Of a DNA stretch of 64,000 bases, positions 9,401 through 21,438 are shown one piece after another. The position numbers and the translations under genes are program-made. The notes beneath the pieces are model-generated. The model had not been told where the DNA came from. It saw only the letters and a program-made list of their open reading frames with translations, and ran no database searches. Each line of letters opens with the position of its first letter. Position 1 is the stretch's first letter. The stretch is from Nicotiana tabacum (taxonomy: Eukaryota > Streptophyta > Magnoliopsida > Solanales > Solanaceae): assembly GCF_000715075.1 (NCBI RefSeq), contig NC_134089.1:109995157-110059156 (forward strand), in the 5' to 3' direction.

Positions 9401-10821
9401 TGATAAGTGGGGATTTTTACTACTTATTAGCACCTTTTTGCTTTTTCTTAGTCCGAAAGTATTGATTTATGTTCCCAAAACTAATGCAAATTGCAAGAAT
9501 GTTGGAAGTTCGGTCTCCCATGATGAAATCCAACTCAAAAAAGAGTGTTCCAAATCATAAGGCAATAAAGAGCGAAGAATCAAAGAAGTGCGGACCACAA
9601 AATTTCATTTGCAGCCGCAAACCAAGTACAAGCATCCAACAGAACTTTGGCCAATGTGCGGATCGCACATGAATCGTGCGGCCGCAGAACATTGTTTTCT
9701 ATGACAGATGATTCCAAGTACAGGGAGTGTGCAAAATACCAATTCCTGAAGCCTTGATTAAGTGCGAACCACACAAGAATTGTGCGACCGCAGAAGATAC
9801 TTCGTAGCCGACACTCAGAAATATGCAGCTGCAAAAACCAACTCTCCTGCTAACTGAAGCACATGGAATTGTGTGGCCGCAGAACCACTCGAAGGGCATT
9901 TTTGTCAGCGAATTTTCCCCACTATAAATAGACAAGTTTCATAATTGTAGGTCAAGTTTCGAAGTTTGAGCTGTTGTAGCCGTTACCTTTTACCATTTTA
10001 GGAAGTTTATAACAATTTTAGTGTTTAAACATTATCTTTTACCATTTTCTATCTTTGATTATGAGTTTAATTAGCTTTTCTTCTTTATTTTCTTCAATTC
10101 CTACTATAAGTAGCTAGATTCTTACTAGGGTTGTGACCCAACCCTAGTGTGTAAACCTTATGGGTATTTAATTTAATGCTTGTTTATGATTGGGTACTGA
10201 TTATTTAGCGTAGTTCATGCTTTAATTCTAGAATTTAGGGCTGCAAACATTGATTCATGCCTTTTTGACTTAGTCTCTACTTGAGAAAGAAGGACCTAGT
10301 CTAGGATAACTTGGCTAACAATGAATTGGGCTAATTGAGAGTTTGATTAGCCTAATTAAAGGGTTCAAACTAGAGATAGTAAGAACCCGACTTGAACTCA
10401 TATCAACTATTTTGTTTGATACCCATTTGGACTTGAGAAATTCAAATTGGTCAAACTCACTCTTTGATTCAGAGGTATTGAGTGGGTAACGTCAAGTTGA
10501 AAGCTATAATACACCCAAATCAACAAAACAAGTATTAACGTCTTTGACCCATTAGGTGAACACCTAGGTTATGGTCACATCCCTAGGCTTTTTAACTATT
10601 TAGAAAAACACCAAAAACATTCATTCATTTCTAGTTGTTTTACTTAGCTTACAATTGTTAGAGTAATAGTAGAAGTAGATATCAAAACATTTTGTGGAAG
10701 TGCAAATTGAGTTAATCCATTCACTTTCTTCAAGTGTATACTCCTAAACCCTATATAACTCCTTGTGGATTCGACCCCGACTCAAAGTTGGGCAGATTAT
10801 ATATTGCATATGACCGTATCA
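9401..10821 (+). repeat. 3' LTR of A2
   Basis: It begins TGATAAGTGGGG and ends near GACCGTATCA (10821), about 1421 bp. The CpG block at 9590-9900 uses tgcgg/gccgca palindromes. The TATA box CTATAAATAGAC is at 9922-9933. The last 80 bp hold 'ccttgtggattcgacc', which matches the U5 end of the A1 LTR. The 3' edge is set by homology and the CA dinucleotide and could be off by a few bases. Confidence 0.82.
9922..9933 (+). promoter_or_regulatory. TATA box in the A2 LTR
   Basis: CTATAAATAGAC lies about 20 bp after the CpG palindrome block. It is nearly identical to the internal TATA box of A1 at 1254-1243. Confidence 0.65.
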
Positions 10822-11282
10822 TATCTCATATCGAGGTGTGTTGTGGATGTCATCAGGATGCAACTCACCGTAAATCCCCGCAATAGCCGCACCTTTGCTC
10901 CCAAAAGACAACTAGAAATATATACCTACACAATAAGTGCAGAAGTGTAGCATGAGTACGTAAATCAATGCGTACCCAATAAGTATCTAGCCTAACCCCA
11001 GAGAAGTAGTGATAAGGGGTCGACATTGACAGTTACTAGTGGTCCAATAAATCAAGTACAATAGAAAGTAAACAAGTATGAGGCATGGTAAATAAACAGT
11101 GTAAGAAAATATAGGTATGTGGTACGATCCTCCTCTGAACAGTAAACACTAGCTCTCAATTATCGGATACCTCCTACCCGGAGTATATATATAAAATGGT
11201 CCCCACAGATAGGTCGTCAGAACTCAAATCAGGAAAACTCACGGATACGCTAGCTTCTTGTCAAATATTACACACTATTCTA

Positions 11283-11630
11283 CCGAGGTGAACGATACGA
11301 TTGCATAAGAGTATTTCATGAAGTTGATAAGGCAAACGGACTGATCCCATAAGAGTATTTTATAGAAATGCTAAGGCAAACGACTCGATCCCATAAGAAT
11401 GTAATACATGATACTGTCGAGGCGAACGGCCCGATCTCATAAGAATATGATATTGCTGAGGAACGGCCCGATCCCTTAAGAATATGACATTATCGAGGCA
11501 AACGGCCCGATCTATAAGAGTGTGTTACAATATCCTGCTAAGGCGAATGGCCCGATCCCATAAGAGTGTGGTACATAATCCTGCCAAGGTGAATGGCCCG
11601 ATCCTATTAGAATAAGAAGATTTAATGGGT
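11283..11630 (-). repeat. Minisatellite inside LTR1, about 7 copies
   Basis: Imperfect units of about 45-57 bp are built on 'aggcgaacggcccgatccc' followed by 'ataagagtatg'. The same units occur in opposite orientation at 49957-50165, in the E fragment. They are LTR-internal and not a CRISPR array, since the intervening sequence is itself repeated. Confidence 0.75.
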
Positions 11631-11976
11631 CCTTGACCCACTTATGAATATACGTGTGAGTTATGAAATTTAAAGAAGCTTTTCAATGAAAACTCACAAA
11701 GCGAGAGAAATTCGTAAGGGAAGCACAATTATTCTGTGGCTAATCAAGTAGCTTGTTAAATCTCTTACAACAGTGAGTCCATCACTCTACGCAAGCCTAG
11801 TCTTAGGTCGTAATGTGAAATCAAATAACTAAGCAAGCAAGAATACTAGTACAAATAAAGCATGGCGTGAATCCTAGTCTACCCGGTCATAATCAGGAAT
11901 TCTAGCATGCGCAGAGACACTCGTCACTTCATACATGCGCAGCTCCCACAACATGTTGTATAGAACAAGAATAATA

Positions 11977-12225
11977 CTCCCTCTATTTCAGTTTATGTGA
12001 ACCTATTTTCTTTTTGGTCAGTTCCAAAAAGAGTGACCCCTTTCTAAATTTGGTAACAATTTAGCTTAAACTTACAATTCTACCCTTAATGAGAAGCTTT
12101 TATAACCATACAAATACTCTGGGGCCCTTTTTGACTTGTTTAGGACCACAAATTCCAAAAGTCTTTATTTTTTCTTAAACTTTGTGCTCAGTCAAACAGG
12201 TTCACATAAATTGGAACTAAGAGAG
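11977..12225. mobile_element. Stowaway-like MITE
   Basis: The element is 249 bp, flanked by TA on both sides (11975-11976 and 12226-12227). The terminal inverted repeats are CTCCCTCTATTTCAGTTTATG at the left and the complement of cataaattggaactaagagag at the right. TA target duplication and the CTCCCTC terminus fit Tc1/mariner Stowaway MITEs common in Solanaceae. It has no coding capacity and interrupts LTR1, so it is younger than that LTR. Confidence 0.9.
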
Positions 12226-13924
12226 TACCTACAGGGTAATTTCCCTCTCACACGGTTAGATAGGAGACTTACCTCTCTCTAAAGTTCCATAATCGGCTCC
12301 AATGCCTCTCTAACTCCTCGACTCAAAGCCAAACGATCCAAAACTAGTCAAACAACGTGCAAGTCAATCAAAATATACTCCAATACTTACAATTTAACAA
12401 TTTATAATGATTCCCAACTCCGCTCGAAAAGTCAACAAAGTCAACCCTCTGATCCACATGCCCGGATTCTGAAAATTTTCGAAGATAAATATTACCTAAA
12501 ATACCACGAACTCAAATATATAATTTATTTCTAATTCCATGTCCAATTTCGTGGTCAAAATCTAAAAATACCATTTCTAAGTTTTCTTCCAAAAATACCA
12601 TAATTTCTATCAAATTTCCATATTAAAATCCATATATAACCCATGTATTTAACTCGAAACAAGTAAGAATAACATACCTTATGATATATGGCGAAAATGA
12701 TCTTCAAGAATCACCCAAAATCGCCCCACATGAGCTCCAAGAACTTAAAAGTGATGAAATGAGCTCAAAATCCCGAAATTAGATGTTTAATACACATGAC
12801 AGGCCTCCTTCTTCGTGATCATAGTCATTATCCATGAGATTGCGATTAACAAAAGTTACAGCATCGTTTTTCTTTATCGCGATCGCGGCAAAAATTTCGT
12901 GATTGCGATGTACAAATTTTTTTTCCTCTACACAGACACCCTTCTGTATAACGGGTATAATGTTTTGTACAAAATTCCAAATGACAAACGGTTTGATTTT
13001 ATGAAAACTAGATTCAAAGTTCTCAACTTTCATATTTGGATCATCCCCAAATTCCTTATAGATTGCAAGATATAAGCTCTCGAAGTGAGACCACTGATAG
13101 CAAAAAATCCTTCTATGCGATCGCGAATTTCCTTCCGCGATTGCGATTCACAAGGCTTGGAAAAACACTTTGCTCTTCGCGATCGCGGCCCTTTATTCGT
13201 GATTGTGAAGAAGGATACACCAAATCTCAGAAACAACAGCTCAAACATGGCAAAATGACTCGTAGCCCATCCGAAACACATCCGAGACCCCCGAGACCCT
13301 GTCCAATCATACCAACCATTCCCAAAACATGATGCAAACTTGCTCGAGGTCTCAAATCACACCAAACAACATCCAAACTATGAATTGACGATCAAAACAC
13401 CTCTTTCAACTTTCAAACTTCACCGAACGCATCCGAATTACACTTAAAATTTTCGAAATGACGCCAAACTTTATGTGCAAGTCACAAATCATGATTTGAA
13501 CCTATTCTAAGGCTCGAAATCCCAAACGGACATCAATAAATTCAAAGCTCACTTAAAATCAATCTTAAGAAATTCTAAAACCTTCAAAATGCCAACTTTC
13601 CACAATAAGCACTGAAATGCTTCCGGACCACCCGATAATCAACCCAAAATCACCCAAGATACTCCTAAGTCCGAAATCATAATACGAATCTATTGGAACC
13701 TTCAAATACCAATTCCGAGGTAGTTTACATAAAAGTCAAACATTGGGCAACTCTTCCAACTTAAAGCTTCCGAATTGAGAATTTACATCCGAATCAACTT
13801 CGAACATCCATAAAATTTGATTCCGACTATGCGTACAAGTCATAAAACATGAAGTGAAGATACTCAAGGCCTCAAACAGTCAAACAACATGCTAGAGCTC
13901 AAAATGACCAGTTGGGTTGTTACA

Positions 13925-14930
13925 ATAAACCTTAGGCTTCATTCTTTTATCTCGACGGGAATGAGTGCTTTACATCCATACATAAGGGAAAATAGGATCT
14001 CCCATATGCTCGACTTCGTCGTTGTACTATATGCCCAAAATACTCTTAGTAGCTCTTCTTGCCATATTTCCTTTGTTGTTTCTAATTTTTTTTTTCTTTA
14101 AACTATTATGCAAGTCTTTGTTAAAGGAATCAACTTGTTTGTTTGCTTCTGGGTGATATGGAGTAGAAGTGATCATTTTGATATGTCACTCTTCAAAGAG
14201 TTTTGTTACTTTATTCCTGATAAATTATGGTATGTTATCATATGCAATTTCTTATGGCACTTTAAATTTACATATATTTCTCCAGATGAAGTCGATGACT
14301 TTTTTTATCTAATTTGCGTGAATTCACCTACTACCCCCACTTAGATAAGTAATCAACTAAACAAGCAAGAATCTTACTTTCTCGGAGCTTGTGATAATGG
14401 ATCTACTATGTCCATATACCATTTAATGAAAGGCAATGGGGTAAGGACAGAGTGGAGTGGTTCGGCTGGTTAATGTAGTTGATAGCGAACAGGTTGCACT
14501 TGTCATATTTTAATAAAATTAGTCGAATTTTGATCCATTTATGGTCTAATAATACCTGGCTCTAATCAGTTTTAGAACAAATGATTTGTCTCCAGAATAA
14601 TTACCATTATGCCTTTCATGAATTTCGCATTACATAGTATGTATCTCTGTCCCTAGGCATTTAGATAATGGGATATTAAAATGCCCCTTGGTATAAGAAT
14701 ACATCAATAAGCCTACATGGATCGATATGATGATTGCATAAGTGATTCTACGTGTAAGTAGGTAGTTTTCCAATATTTGATTAACCTTCACATGACTAGG
14801 CTTCCAATAATCCACTATTTTGTACTTAGTAGTAATTACTTTTGTTCTAGTTTTCTCTTTGTATTCATGTAGTCCTCACTAATACTTAAACATGATTCTT
14901 TTGCTGTGCATTTTTAGGTACAAGCAAAAG
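13925..14930 (-). pseudogene. Tat-lineage Ty3/gypsy integrase fragment
   Basis: Reading the minus strand with frame changes, from 14800 down one finds Y-T-K-G-H-F-N-I-P-L, then E-I-H-E-R and H-N-G-N-Y-S-G-D-K-S (degenerate zinc finger), L-I-R-A-R-Y-Y and V-R-F-L-L-V. From about 14250 come V-T-K-L-F-E-E, T-S-T-P-Y-H-P-E-A-N and, after a run of A, W-Q-E-E-L-L-R-V-F-W-A-Y and K-A-L-I-P-V-E-I. The order and wording match Tat-type integrases. There are many stops and at least three frameshifts. It lies between LTR1 (right edge 13924) and a solo LTR (left edge 14931), so it is among the oldest sequence of the left block. Confidence 0.8.
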
Positions 14931-17708
14931 TGTCACGACCCAAAATCCAACATGTCATGATGGATCCTATCATGGTATTAGAAAAGCCGACTACTCAGAT
15001 ATTTCTAACACTTTCCACTTTGAAATATACTAAAAACAATTAAATAAATAAGAATCTCACAAAAACGGGATAGAATATCATAACTCAAAACATAAGTTTC
15101 TCCCAAAATCGGGGTGTCACTAAGTACATGAGCATCTATATAATGACATAGTCTGGTACATTGTTTAGAAAGTAGAGCTGAATAAATAACTAAAAGATAG
15201 AGGAGGGGAGTCACGGTCTGCGGACATCAAGCAGCTACCTCGATGATCTCCGAAAGTCTGAACTCTGTGAATCAAAAACCGCCATATTCGGAAGCAACTG
15301 GATCTGCACACGGGGTGCAGGGTGTAGCGTGAGTACAACCAACTCAATAAGTAACAAATCTAACTTTTGGACTGAAAATAGTGACGAGTTTGAGTTTTAC
15401 AGTCCACGTGCAATATTAACACTACAGAAATTTATGGAAAATATGACAGCGATATCTCAGAAGTTCATAATCTACAAGTAAAGGTATAATAATTTAGACA
15501 TGCTTTCAGGTTTTGCAATAAAACTCAACACAGAATAGGGCAGAGTCAGCCCAAATAAAAATAAACCAAGGGAGATCCAGCCCAAATGTAAATAATTTCT
15601 AGCATTGCGCGCACTGTAGATATGCAGACTCAAGAGGGGCCGATCCATCCCAAGTGCTATAATAAGCCAAATCCTAGCATGAATAAATAAAGTTTACTGC
15701 GGTGTGCAGCTCGATCCCATGAATATCACTTACAATAGACCCTCAGCCTCACTCAGTCATTAATCTTACCAGTCTCTCGGGCTTACCAGGATCATCATAA
15801 TCAGCCCAAACAATGATGGTATGAGGTATCAAATAAAGGATAACAGAGACTTAGATATGTTATGAAAATAATAGATGTAACTGAGTACAAATTGACAAAT
15901 TAAGCAAATAATTCAATACATAGCACGACCTCTGTGGGTCCCAACAGTACCAACAGGGAGCCTAAGTAGGATTTCAAACACGACTGGCAGCTAAATTGCT
16001 CTAACACATGGTGAGAATACGGGTAACAGTTGATTATTCAACTATACAGTTCCACGGAATCGACCAAGTCACAATTCTTATGGTGCACGCCCACTTGCTG
16101 TCACCTAGCTTGTGCATCACCTCTACAATTACATAATACGTAATTTGGTCAGAACCAAGTTTAAAAGTGTTACTTATTTCATACTATGCAAAACTATACT
16201 CTAACAAGCTCTTGCCTCACGAAACAGCCTCTGAATTCCTCGAATCTAGCCACAAATAATTCGATGTGATCAACTCAAGCTATAGAAATCAATTCCATAT
16301 AAGATGTTAAGTTCTTAATCAAAAGTCAAAAGTTAACTCAAAAGTCAGCCCCCGGGTCCACGTCTTGAAATCCTATAAAAGTCACAAAATTTGGAAGCCC
16401 ATCCAATCACGAGTCCAACCATCCTAAAACTACAAAAATCCGCCATCAAGTCGCCACTCAAATCCCCAAATTAAACTCTCCAAATTCCGAGCTTCAAACT
16501 CCCAAAATTACACCTCAAAAACACATAAACTAGGTGGGAACTTCAATGGGGAACATAATTAATGAATAAAAATCACCACAAATGACTTACCTCAATAATC
16601 CCTTTGAAAATCCTCACAAAAATCGCCTAAGCCCGAGCTTGAAATGTCCAAATATGATAAAAATCTCGAACCCTTGAATTAATATGCACTGCTAGTGGTT
16701 CCGCTTCTGCGGTTCAATTAGCCGCTTCTGTGGCAACGCTTTTGTGGTTAAAAATCTGCACCTGCAGGCTTACACTCAACCCTCGACCTGCCGCTTTTAC
16801 GACCAAAGACTCGCACTTGCGAGACTGCACCGCTTCCGGTTCTGCGGCCCAGAGCCAAGTTCCAATTTCCGCACCTACGACCACCATTCCGCTTCTGTGG
16901 ACATGCAGATGCGCTCCTTCCTCCGCACCTGCGATACTCCCAAATCCAGATCAACCTTGCTTCTGCGCCACTCCAGCCACACATGTAGCGTCGCACCTGC
17001 GACCAATGCGAACACACCAGAAAGCTCCCAGCTTCAGCTGTCCTTAAATTCCAAACCTTGATCCGTTAACCATCCGAACTTCACCTGAGATCCTCGGGAC
17101 TTCAACCATAATACCAAAAAGTCTTAAAACACGATACAAACTTAGTCGAGCCTTCAAATCACATTAAACAATACTAAATCGATGAATCACGCATTGATTC
17201 AAGCCTAATGAACTTTTGAACTTCTAACTTCTACATTTGATGCCGAAACCTATCAAATCACGTCTAATTAACCTCAATTATTTTACACAAGTCTCAAATG
17301 ACAAAACAGACCTAGTTCAACTCTTGGAACTCCAATCCGATCCCGGTAACCACAAAGTCCACTCTCGATCAAACTTCTAAATTTCCAACTTTCGCCTTTT
17401 TTATAGCCTAATTGAACTACGGACCTTCAAATCACTATCCGTACACGCTCCTAAGCCCAAAATCACCCAGCGTAGCTAAGAAAACCATCGAAACTCCGTT
17501 CCAAAGTCATTTACACACAAGTCAACATCCGGTCAATCTTTTCAACTTAAGCATTTAACCTCGAGACTAAGTGTCTCAACTCATTCTGAAGCCTCACTAG
17601 AACCAAACCAACTACCTCGGCAAGTCACATAGATACTATTAAGCATAAACTGAGCAATAAATGAGGAAACGGGGCAACAGTTCTCAAAACAACCGGCCAG
17701 ATCGTTAA
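14931..17708 (-). repeat. Solo LTR (LTR2), Tekay-type, with duplication aaaag
   Basis: The plus strand begins TGTCACGACCC (14931), the complement of the usual GGGTCGTGACA LTR end. It finishes near 17708 with the complement of a TGTAACGATC-type start ('ccagatcgtta'). AAAAG is present at 14926-14930 and 17709-17713. No internal region lies on either side, so it is a solo LTR left by recombination. It has a CpG block (16690-17000, gcttctgcgg type), a GGCGATTTT relative near 16620 and a perfect GAGGTAAGT on the minus strand (16593-16585). The terminal CA of the start is worn down to AA. Confidence 0.82.
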
Positions 17709-17713
17709 AAAAG

Positions 17714-19041
17714 TTACTATTATCGTAAACACAATTAGGTAGTATAAAGTTAACCTTTAATGCTTTAATATGGGGTCCCATTACTGTAAGGAGTGATCCA
17801 TATTCAAGCTTCCTTGATCGTGGGCATGCAATAATAAGTTTTTAAGTATTAAAAAATGAGTTGACCGAATTACTTGCTCTAGTTTATTTTTTTGTTTTCT
17901 TTCAGGATATGTATATCCATGAGTTGCATGGAGTGAAACCACCTCAGTATATCGTACTTAATATAGGATATTAAAAATATGAAGGCGAACGTTATTTCAT
18001 TAGTAAGAACACTCATGGCATCTCGTGAGTATAAATGGGTACAGCTGTGTTGCATGCAATATTATGTATGACTTTCGGACTTCAGGAAATGTAAACTAAA
18101 AAATTCTCTAGGCCTTTACTATTGCCTTTATTTGGTTGATGTCTAGTATTTTGTTGTAATTAAACTAGCACTTTTTGGGAAGACCTAGTACTTGTCGCAT
18201 CATATACAATATTTTTGGGAAGAACTAACACTTGTTGAAATGCGATTCCTCCATTTGTTCTGCTCTCATTTACCAAGCCGATTTTCTCTCTAATTATCAT
18301 TTCAAAAGGAAAATGATCCTATAGTTTATTCACCATGACTGCCCGTTCGAACTTGATAATTGAAATAAAATGGGCCTCTACGAGGCCCACTCCAAGCTTC
18401 TTTTGATTTTTCGTCTGGTATATTTCTATAAGTCTATATTTTTGGATCTTGAATTCCATGACATTTTGTGCAGCACAAGCAATTTATATTTCTACATATT
18501 ATATGGCTAGGTTCTCGTAATAACAAATACAGAGTCGAAATAGTATCCATTGATATGCAAAATATGTAATATTCTAGAATTAAGTCATTTAAAAGCTAAC
18601 TTTAAGATAAATATTATGGTGAGTATCAGTTAATTATCTAAAGAGATGGTAGATAAATTGGTATAGCCCATTAAGTTGTGAGCATGCATAATTTTTAATA
18701 TCGTTGTATTTAAATATAAATACTAGTTAAATTAGGCTTAATCAATTATTTTCAATTTTTAAGATGCGTAATAATTGTAGAATTTCAATGGCAATGAGAA
18801 ATTAACTAGATAAAAAAGGACAACTTTCTTTAACAAAAATAGAGAATGAAGGATTTTGGGTTGGCTATTTAAATAATTTATTTTAAGGATTGATTATTTT
18901 TGTATCACTTATACTTAGAAAAGTTTTATATAAATTTTAAAGTTGTAAATCCTCATGTACTAATGTCCACATTTTTCTTAGAAATTATTTCCATATACCC
19001 TAATTTAATGTTATATTCGTATTAGAATTGTATTCAATGCG
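17714..19041. other. AT-rich sequence between insertions, no recognised gene
   Basis: About 1.3 kb with no long ORF. It contains one exon-like piece: a pyrimidine tract ending TTTCAG (about 17900) followed by about 20 open codons, then a stop. A local imperfect duplication (18165-18245, 'tttttgggaaga' twice) and a short hairpin at 18371-18389 are also present. It is interrupted by D at 19042 and resumes at 49526. I cannot assign a function. Confidence 0.5.
18371..18389. repeat. Perfect 8-bp inverted repeat with 3-base loop
   Basis: TGGGCCTC, TAC, GAGGCCCA. It stands out in AT-rich sequence and carries TGGGCC on both strands, a motif found in some plant promoters. No role can be claimed. Confidence 0.5.
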
Positions 19042-20996
19042 TGTAACGACCCGATCGGTAACCTTGAAATCGGGATTTGACGGTCCCAATAGGTTCATAG
19101 GATGATCTTGGACTTGGGAGTATGTACGGATCGGGTTTTGGATGACCCGGGAGCATTTTGGTGCTTAATATTGAATGTTGTCACATTGAAGGCTTTTTAA
19201 GTTCTTTATATTTGGTTTGGAGTAGGTTTTGGTGTTATCGAGGTCAATTTGGGATTTTAAGCTCGGAAATAGTTCCGTATAATGATTTAAGACTCACACA
19301 CAAAATTTGGTGTCATTACGAGTAATCTAAGTATGATTTGGCGCTTTTGGAGTAAGTTGGAAAAACTTGAAATTCATAAGTTGATTAGATTGGTTTTGGG
19401 GTATGATTCTTAGTTTTGATATTGTTTTACGCATTCCGAGAGTGATACTGAGTCCATTTTATGTTTAAAAACTTGTTGGTATATTTAATCGAGGCCTTGG
19501 GGTCCCCCGTATAGGATTCGGAGGGTCGATGAAGCTTGATTGCTCTTTGGAGAAGTCTGAAGGTGGCTGGCATCTAGTGCGTTCGCACCTGCGGTGGGAA
19601 TGGCCGCAGGAGCGGCATCTCATTCACAGAAGAGGAAAGGGAGAAAGTCAGCGAGGTCCGCAAAACTGAAGGACTTCTGCAGAAGCGAATTTGCTTCTGC
19701 TATGAAAGGGTCCGCAGGTGCGGAGTGATGTAGCTTGGCCATGGTCGTAAGTGTGCGAGGCGAGCTGCAGAAGCGGGTTTGTAGATGCGAGATTTGGCTG
19801 TAGGTGTGGCTGGGTGTAGCTCGTGTGTGTTCCGCAGATGCGAACAATCGATCGCAGAAGCGGAAACTCTTCCGCGGGTGCGGAAAATGAGCTAGGCAGT
19901 AAGGTTTATTTAAGTCGAAGACTTAGGCAATTTTTGCTCACTTCTTTCATCTGTCGGGCGATTTTGGAGCTCTTTGAGAGGGGTTTTTACCTAGAACTTT
20001 AAAGTAAGTAATTCCTATATGAGATGAGTTTAACACATATATATTGGGTAGATTCTTAGCACACAAAGTGTAGAAATTGCGGGTTTAGTTGAAAATTTTA
20101 GGTTTTGATAAAAATGGGATTTAACCACGAAAATGATTATGGAGGGTGAAAATTATATATTTGAGTTCGAGAGGTTATGGGTACAATTATCTTCGAAAAT
20201 TTTCGGAATCTGGGCATATGGGCCCGAGGGTGAATTTTAGAAATCTTCCAATTTTGGTTGGGTAATTACTTTAGTAGCTAAATTATTAACTTTTGAGTGT
20301 ATATTGATTAATTTATATAAAATTTGGCTATATTCGGATTGTACGAAACCAAGTAGAGGCCTTAGAGTGAATTTGTGGGCTAGAAAGCGAGATTTGAGAC
20401 GAGGTAAGTCTTTTTCCTAATCTTGTAAGAGGGAGTTTACCCCATAGGTGTTTTAAATTACTATTTGCTTTTATTTGTGGGGGTGGGGATACGTACATAC
20501 GAGGTGATGAGAGTCCGTGCGTAGCTACTAATCATGCTAAGTTTGAGTAGTTTAGGACCCAAATCATGAAATACTTATGTTGTTTGCACCCTACTTTTTA
20601 ATTTAAGTGATTAAATTGTATTGAAACTTGATAAAGAATTCGTAAAGGCTGAACTTCACTTACCTTGAGTTTTGGCGGATTACTTGACAGTTAATAGAAA
20701 TGGTGCTTCCTTGTGTATTAGTCTTGTAGTAGCTCTTAAATCAGATATTCATAGAGTATTCTCTCTTTTTGTCAAGTGGGCCGAACACCTCGGCAGTATA
20801 ATAGGTGCATATATGGTTCGTGCCGCTTGACCCTCGGCAGTGTACATATTATTCTAGATCGGGTCGTACGACCTCAGCATAAATCGTGCATGATAATGTT
20901 TGGAGCCCGAATACACTTGATATTATATTTATGACATGAGAGGTTATAATTTATTCAATGGCCTGAAATTGTTGAAGCTAGTGTTGTGTCAATTGA
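19042..20996 (+). repeat. 5' LTR of D, lacking about its last 0.7 kb
   Basis: It starts TGTAACGACCCGATCGG and parallels the 3' LTR from 36370 up to 'tgtcaattg' (20990 versus 38468), after which it jumps into gag. It contains a CpG block with gcagaagcgg-type units (19575-19890), GGGCGATTTT (19956-19965), GTAAGT at 20004, GAGGTAAGT at 20401 and 'atgggcccgaggg' at 20218. Confidence 0.85.
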
Positions 20997-21438
20997 AGCC
21001 AGATCTCAGGCGGGAGGGGGGCACAGACCCCGATCACTCAGGCTCCAGGGCATGCTGCTGTCGTATATTAGACCTCGGGCGCACTACCCGTGGAGGAGCT
21101 AAGCCAATTGCAACAGCTATACTTGAGCTTAGACCAGCAGCGGCCGGTGAGCCGCAGAAGCTGTTGGATAGATGGAACAGGCTACATCCTCCTATCTTTG
21201 GATGTGAGCGACATGAGGACCCCCAGGAGTTTATTGATTATTGTAGGGACAGACTGAACAACATGAGGATATTGGAGTCCCACGGGGTGGATTTTACCAC
21301 CTTTAAGCTGGAGGGCAGGGCCCGTAGATAGTGGCAGTCGTATCTTCTCGGCAGACCAGCAGGTTCTCCTCCCATGACTCGGGACAACGCCTCTTCATGG
21401 AAAGATATATTCCACCCTCTCAGAGGGAAGAGTTGCGA
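20997..21438 (+). pseudogene. gag: gag N-terminal half of D, deleted 5' and interrupted by B
   Basis: After one frameshift it reads A-K-P-I-A-T-A-I, then L-L-D-R-W-N-R-L-H-P-P-I-F, E-D-P-Q-E-F-I-D-Y-C-R-D, V-D-F-T-T-F-K-L-E-G and, after a stop at a Trp position, W-Q-S-Y-L-L-G-R-P-A-G-S-P-P-M-T. It ends R-E-E-L-R, where B is inserted. The next residues (Q-F-E-Q-L) are found at 32201. This is capsid sequence of a Tekay-type Gag. The start codon is missing because of the deletion that joins it to the LTR at 20996/20997. Confidence 0.85.

Larger units (their letters stand above)
8909..10821 (+). mobile_element. 3' part of Athila-related element A2
   Basis: Bases 8909-9400 are 3' untranslated internal sequence ending in the conserved stretch 'ttgcttgaggacaagcaa' and a polypurine tract. 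The 3' LTR (9401-10821) follows. The rest of A2 should lie left of base 1, because A1 is inserted at 8908/8909. No coding sequence of A2 is in view. Confidence 0.8.
10822..13924 (-). repeat. Tekay-type LTR (LTR1, same family as E), truncated by A2
   Basis: In element orientation it starts TGTAACAACCCAACTGG at 13924 and runs down to 10822, where A2 cuts it. The first kilobase aligns with the E LTR at 50568 onward ('ggaagctttaagttgga', 'gaaggttccaatag', 'ggcattttgaaggtt'). It contains a CpG block (12830-13200, gcgatcgcga type), the motif GGGCGATTTT (12726-12717), a splice-donor-like AAGGTATGT near 12680 and a minisatellite (11283-11630). Bases 13925-13929 (ataaa) are the expected duplication. 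The sequence beyond 13924 is integrase, not a polypurine tract, so this is a 5' or solo LTR. Confidence 0.8.

Noticed and set aside
13925..14930. Endogenous pararetrovirus or cellular gene fragment
   Set aside because: The stitched motifs fit a Tat-lineage integrase, including the zinc finger and the P-Y-H-P-E-A-N core, and pararetroviruses lack integrase.
18371..18389. Transcription terminator hairpin
   Set aside because: It is a short perfect inverted repeat without a T-run, in a plant nuclear context where such terminators are not used.
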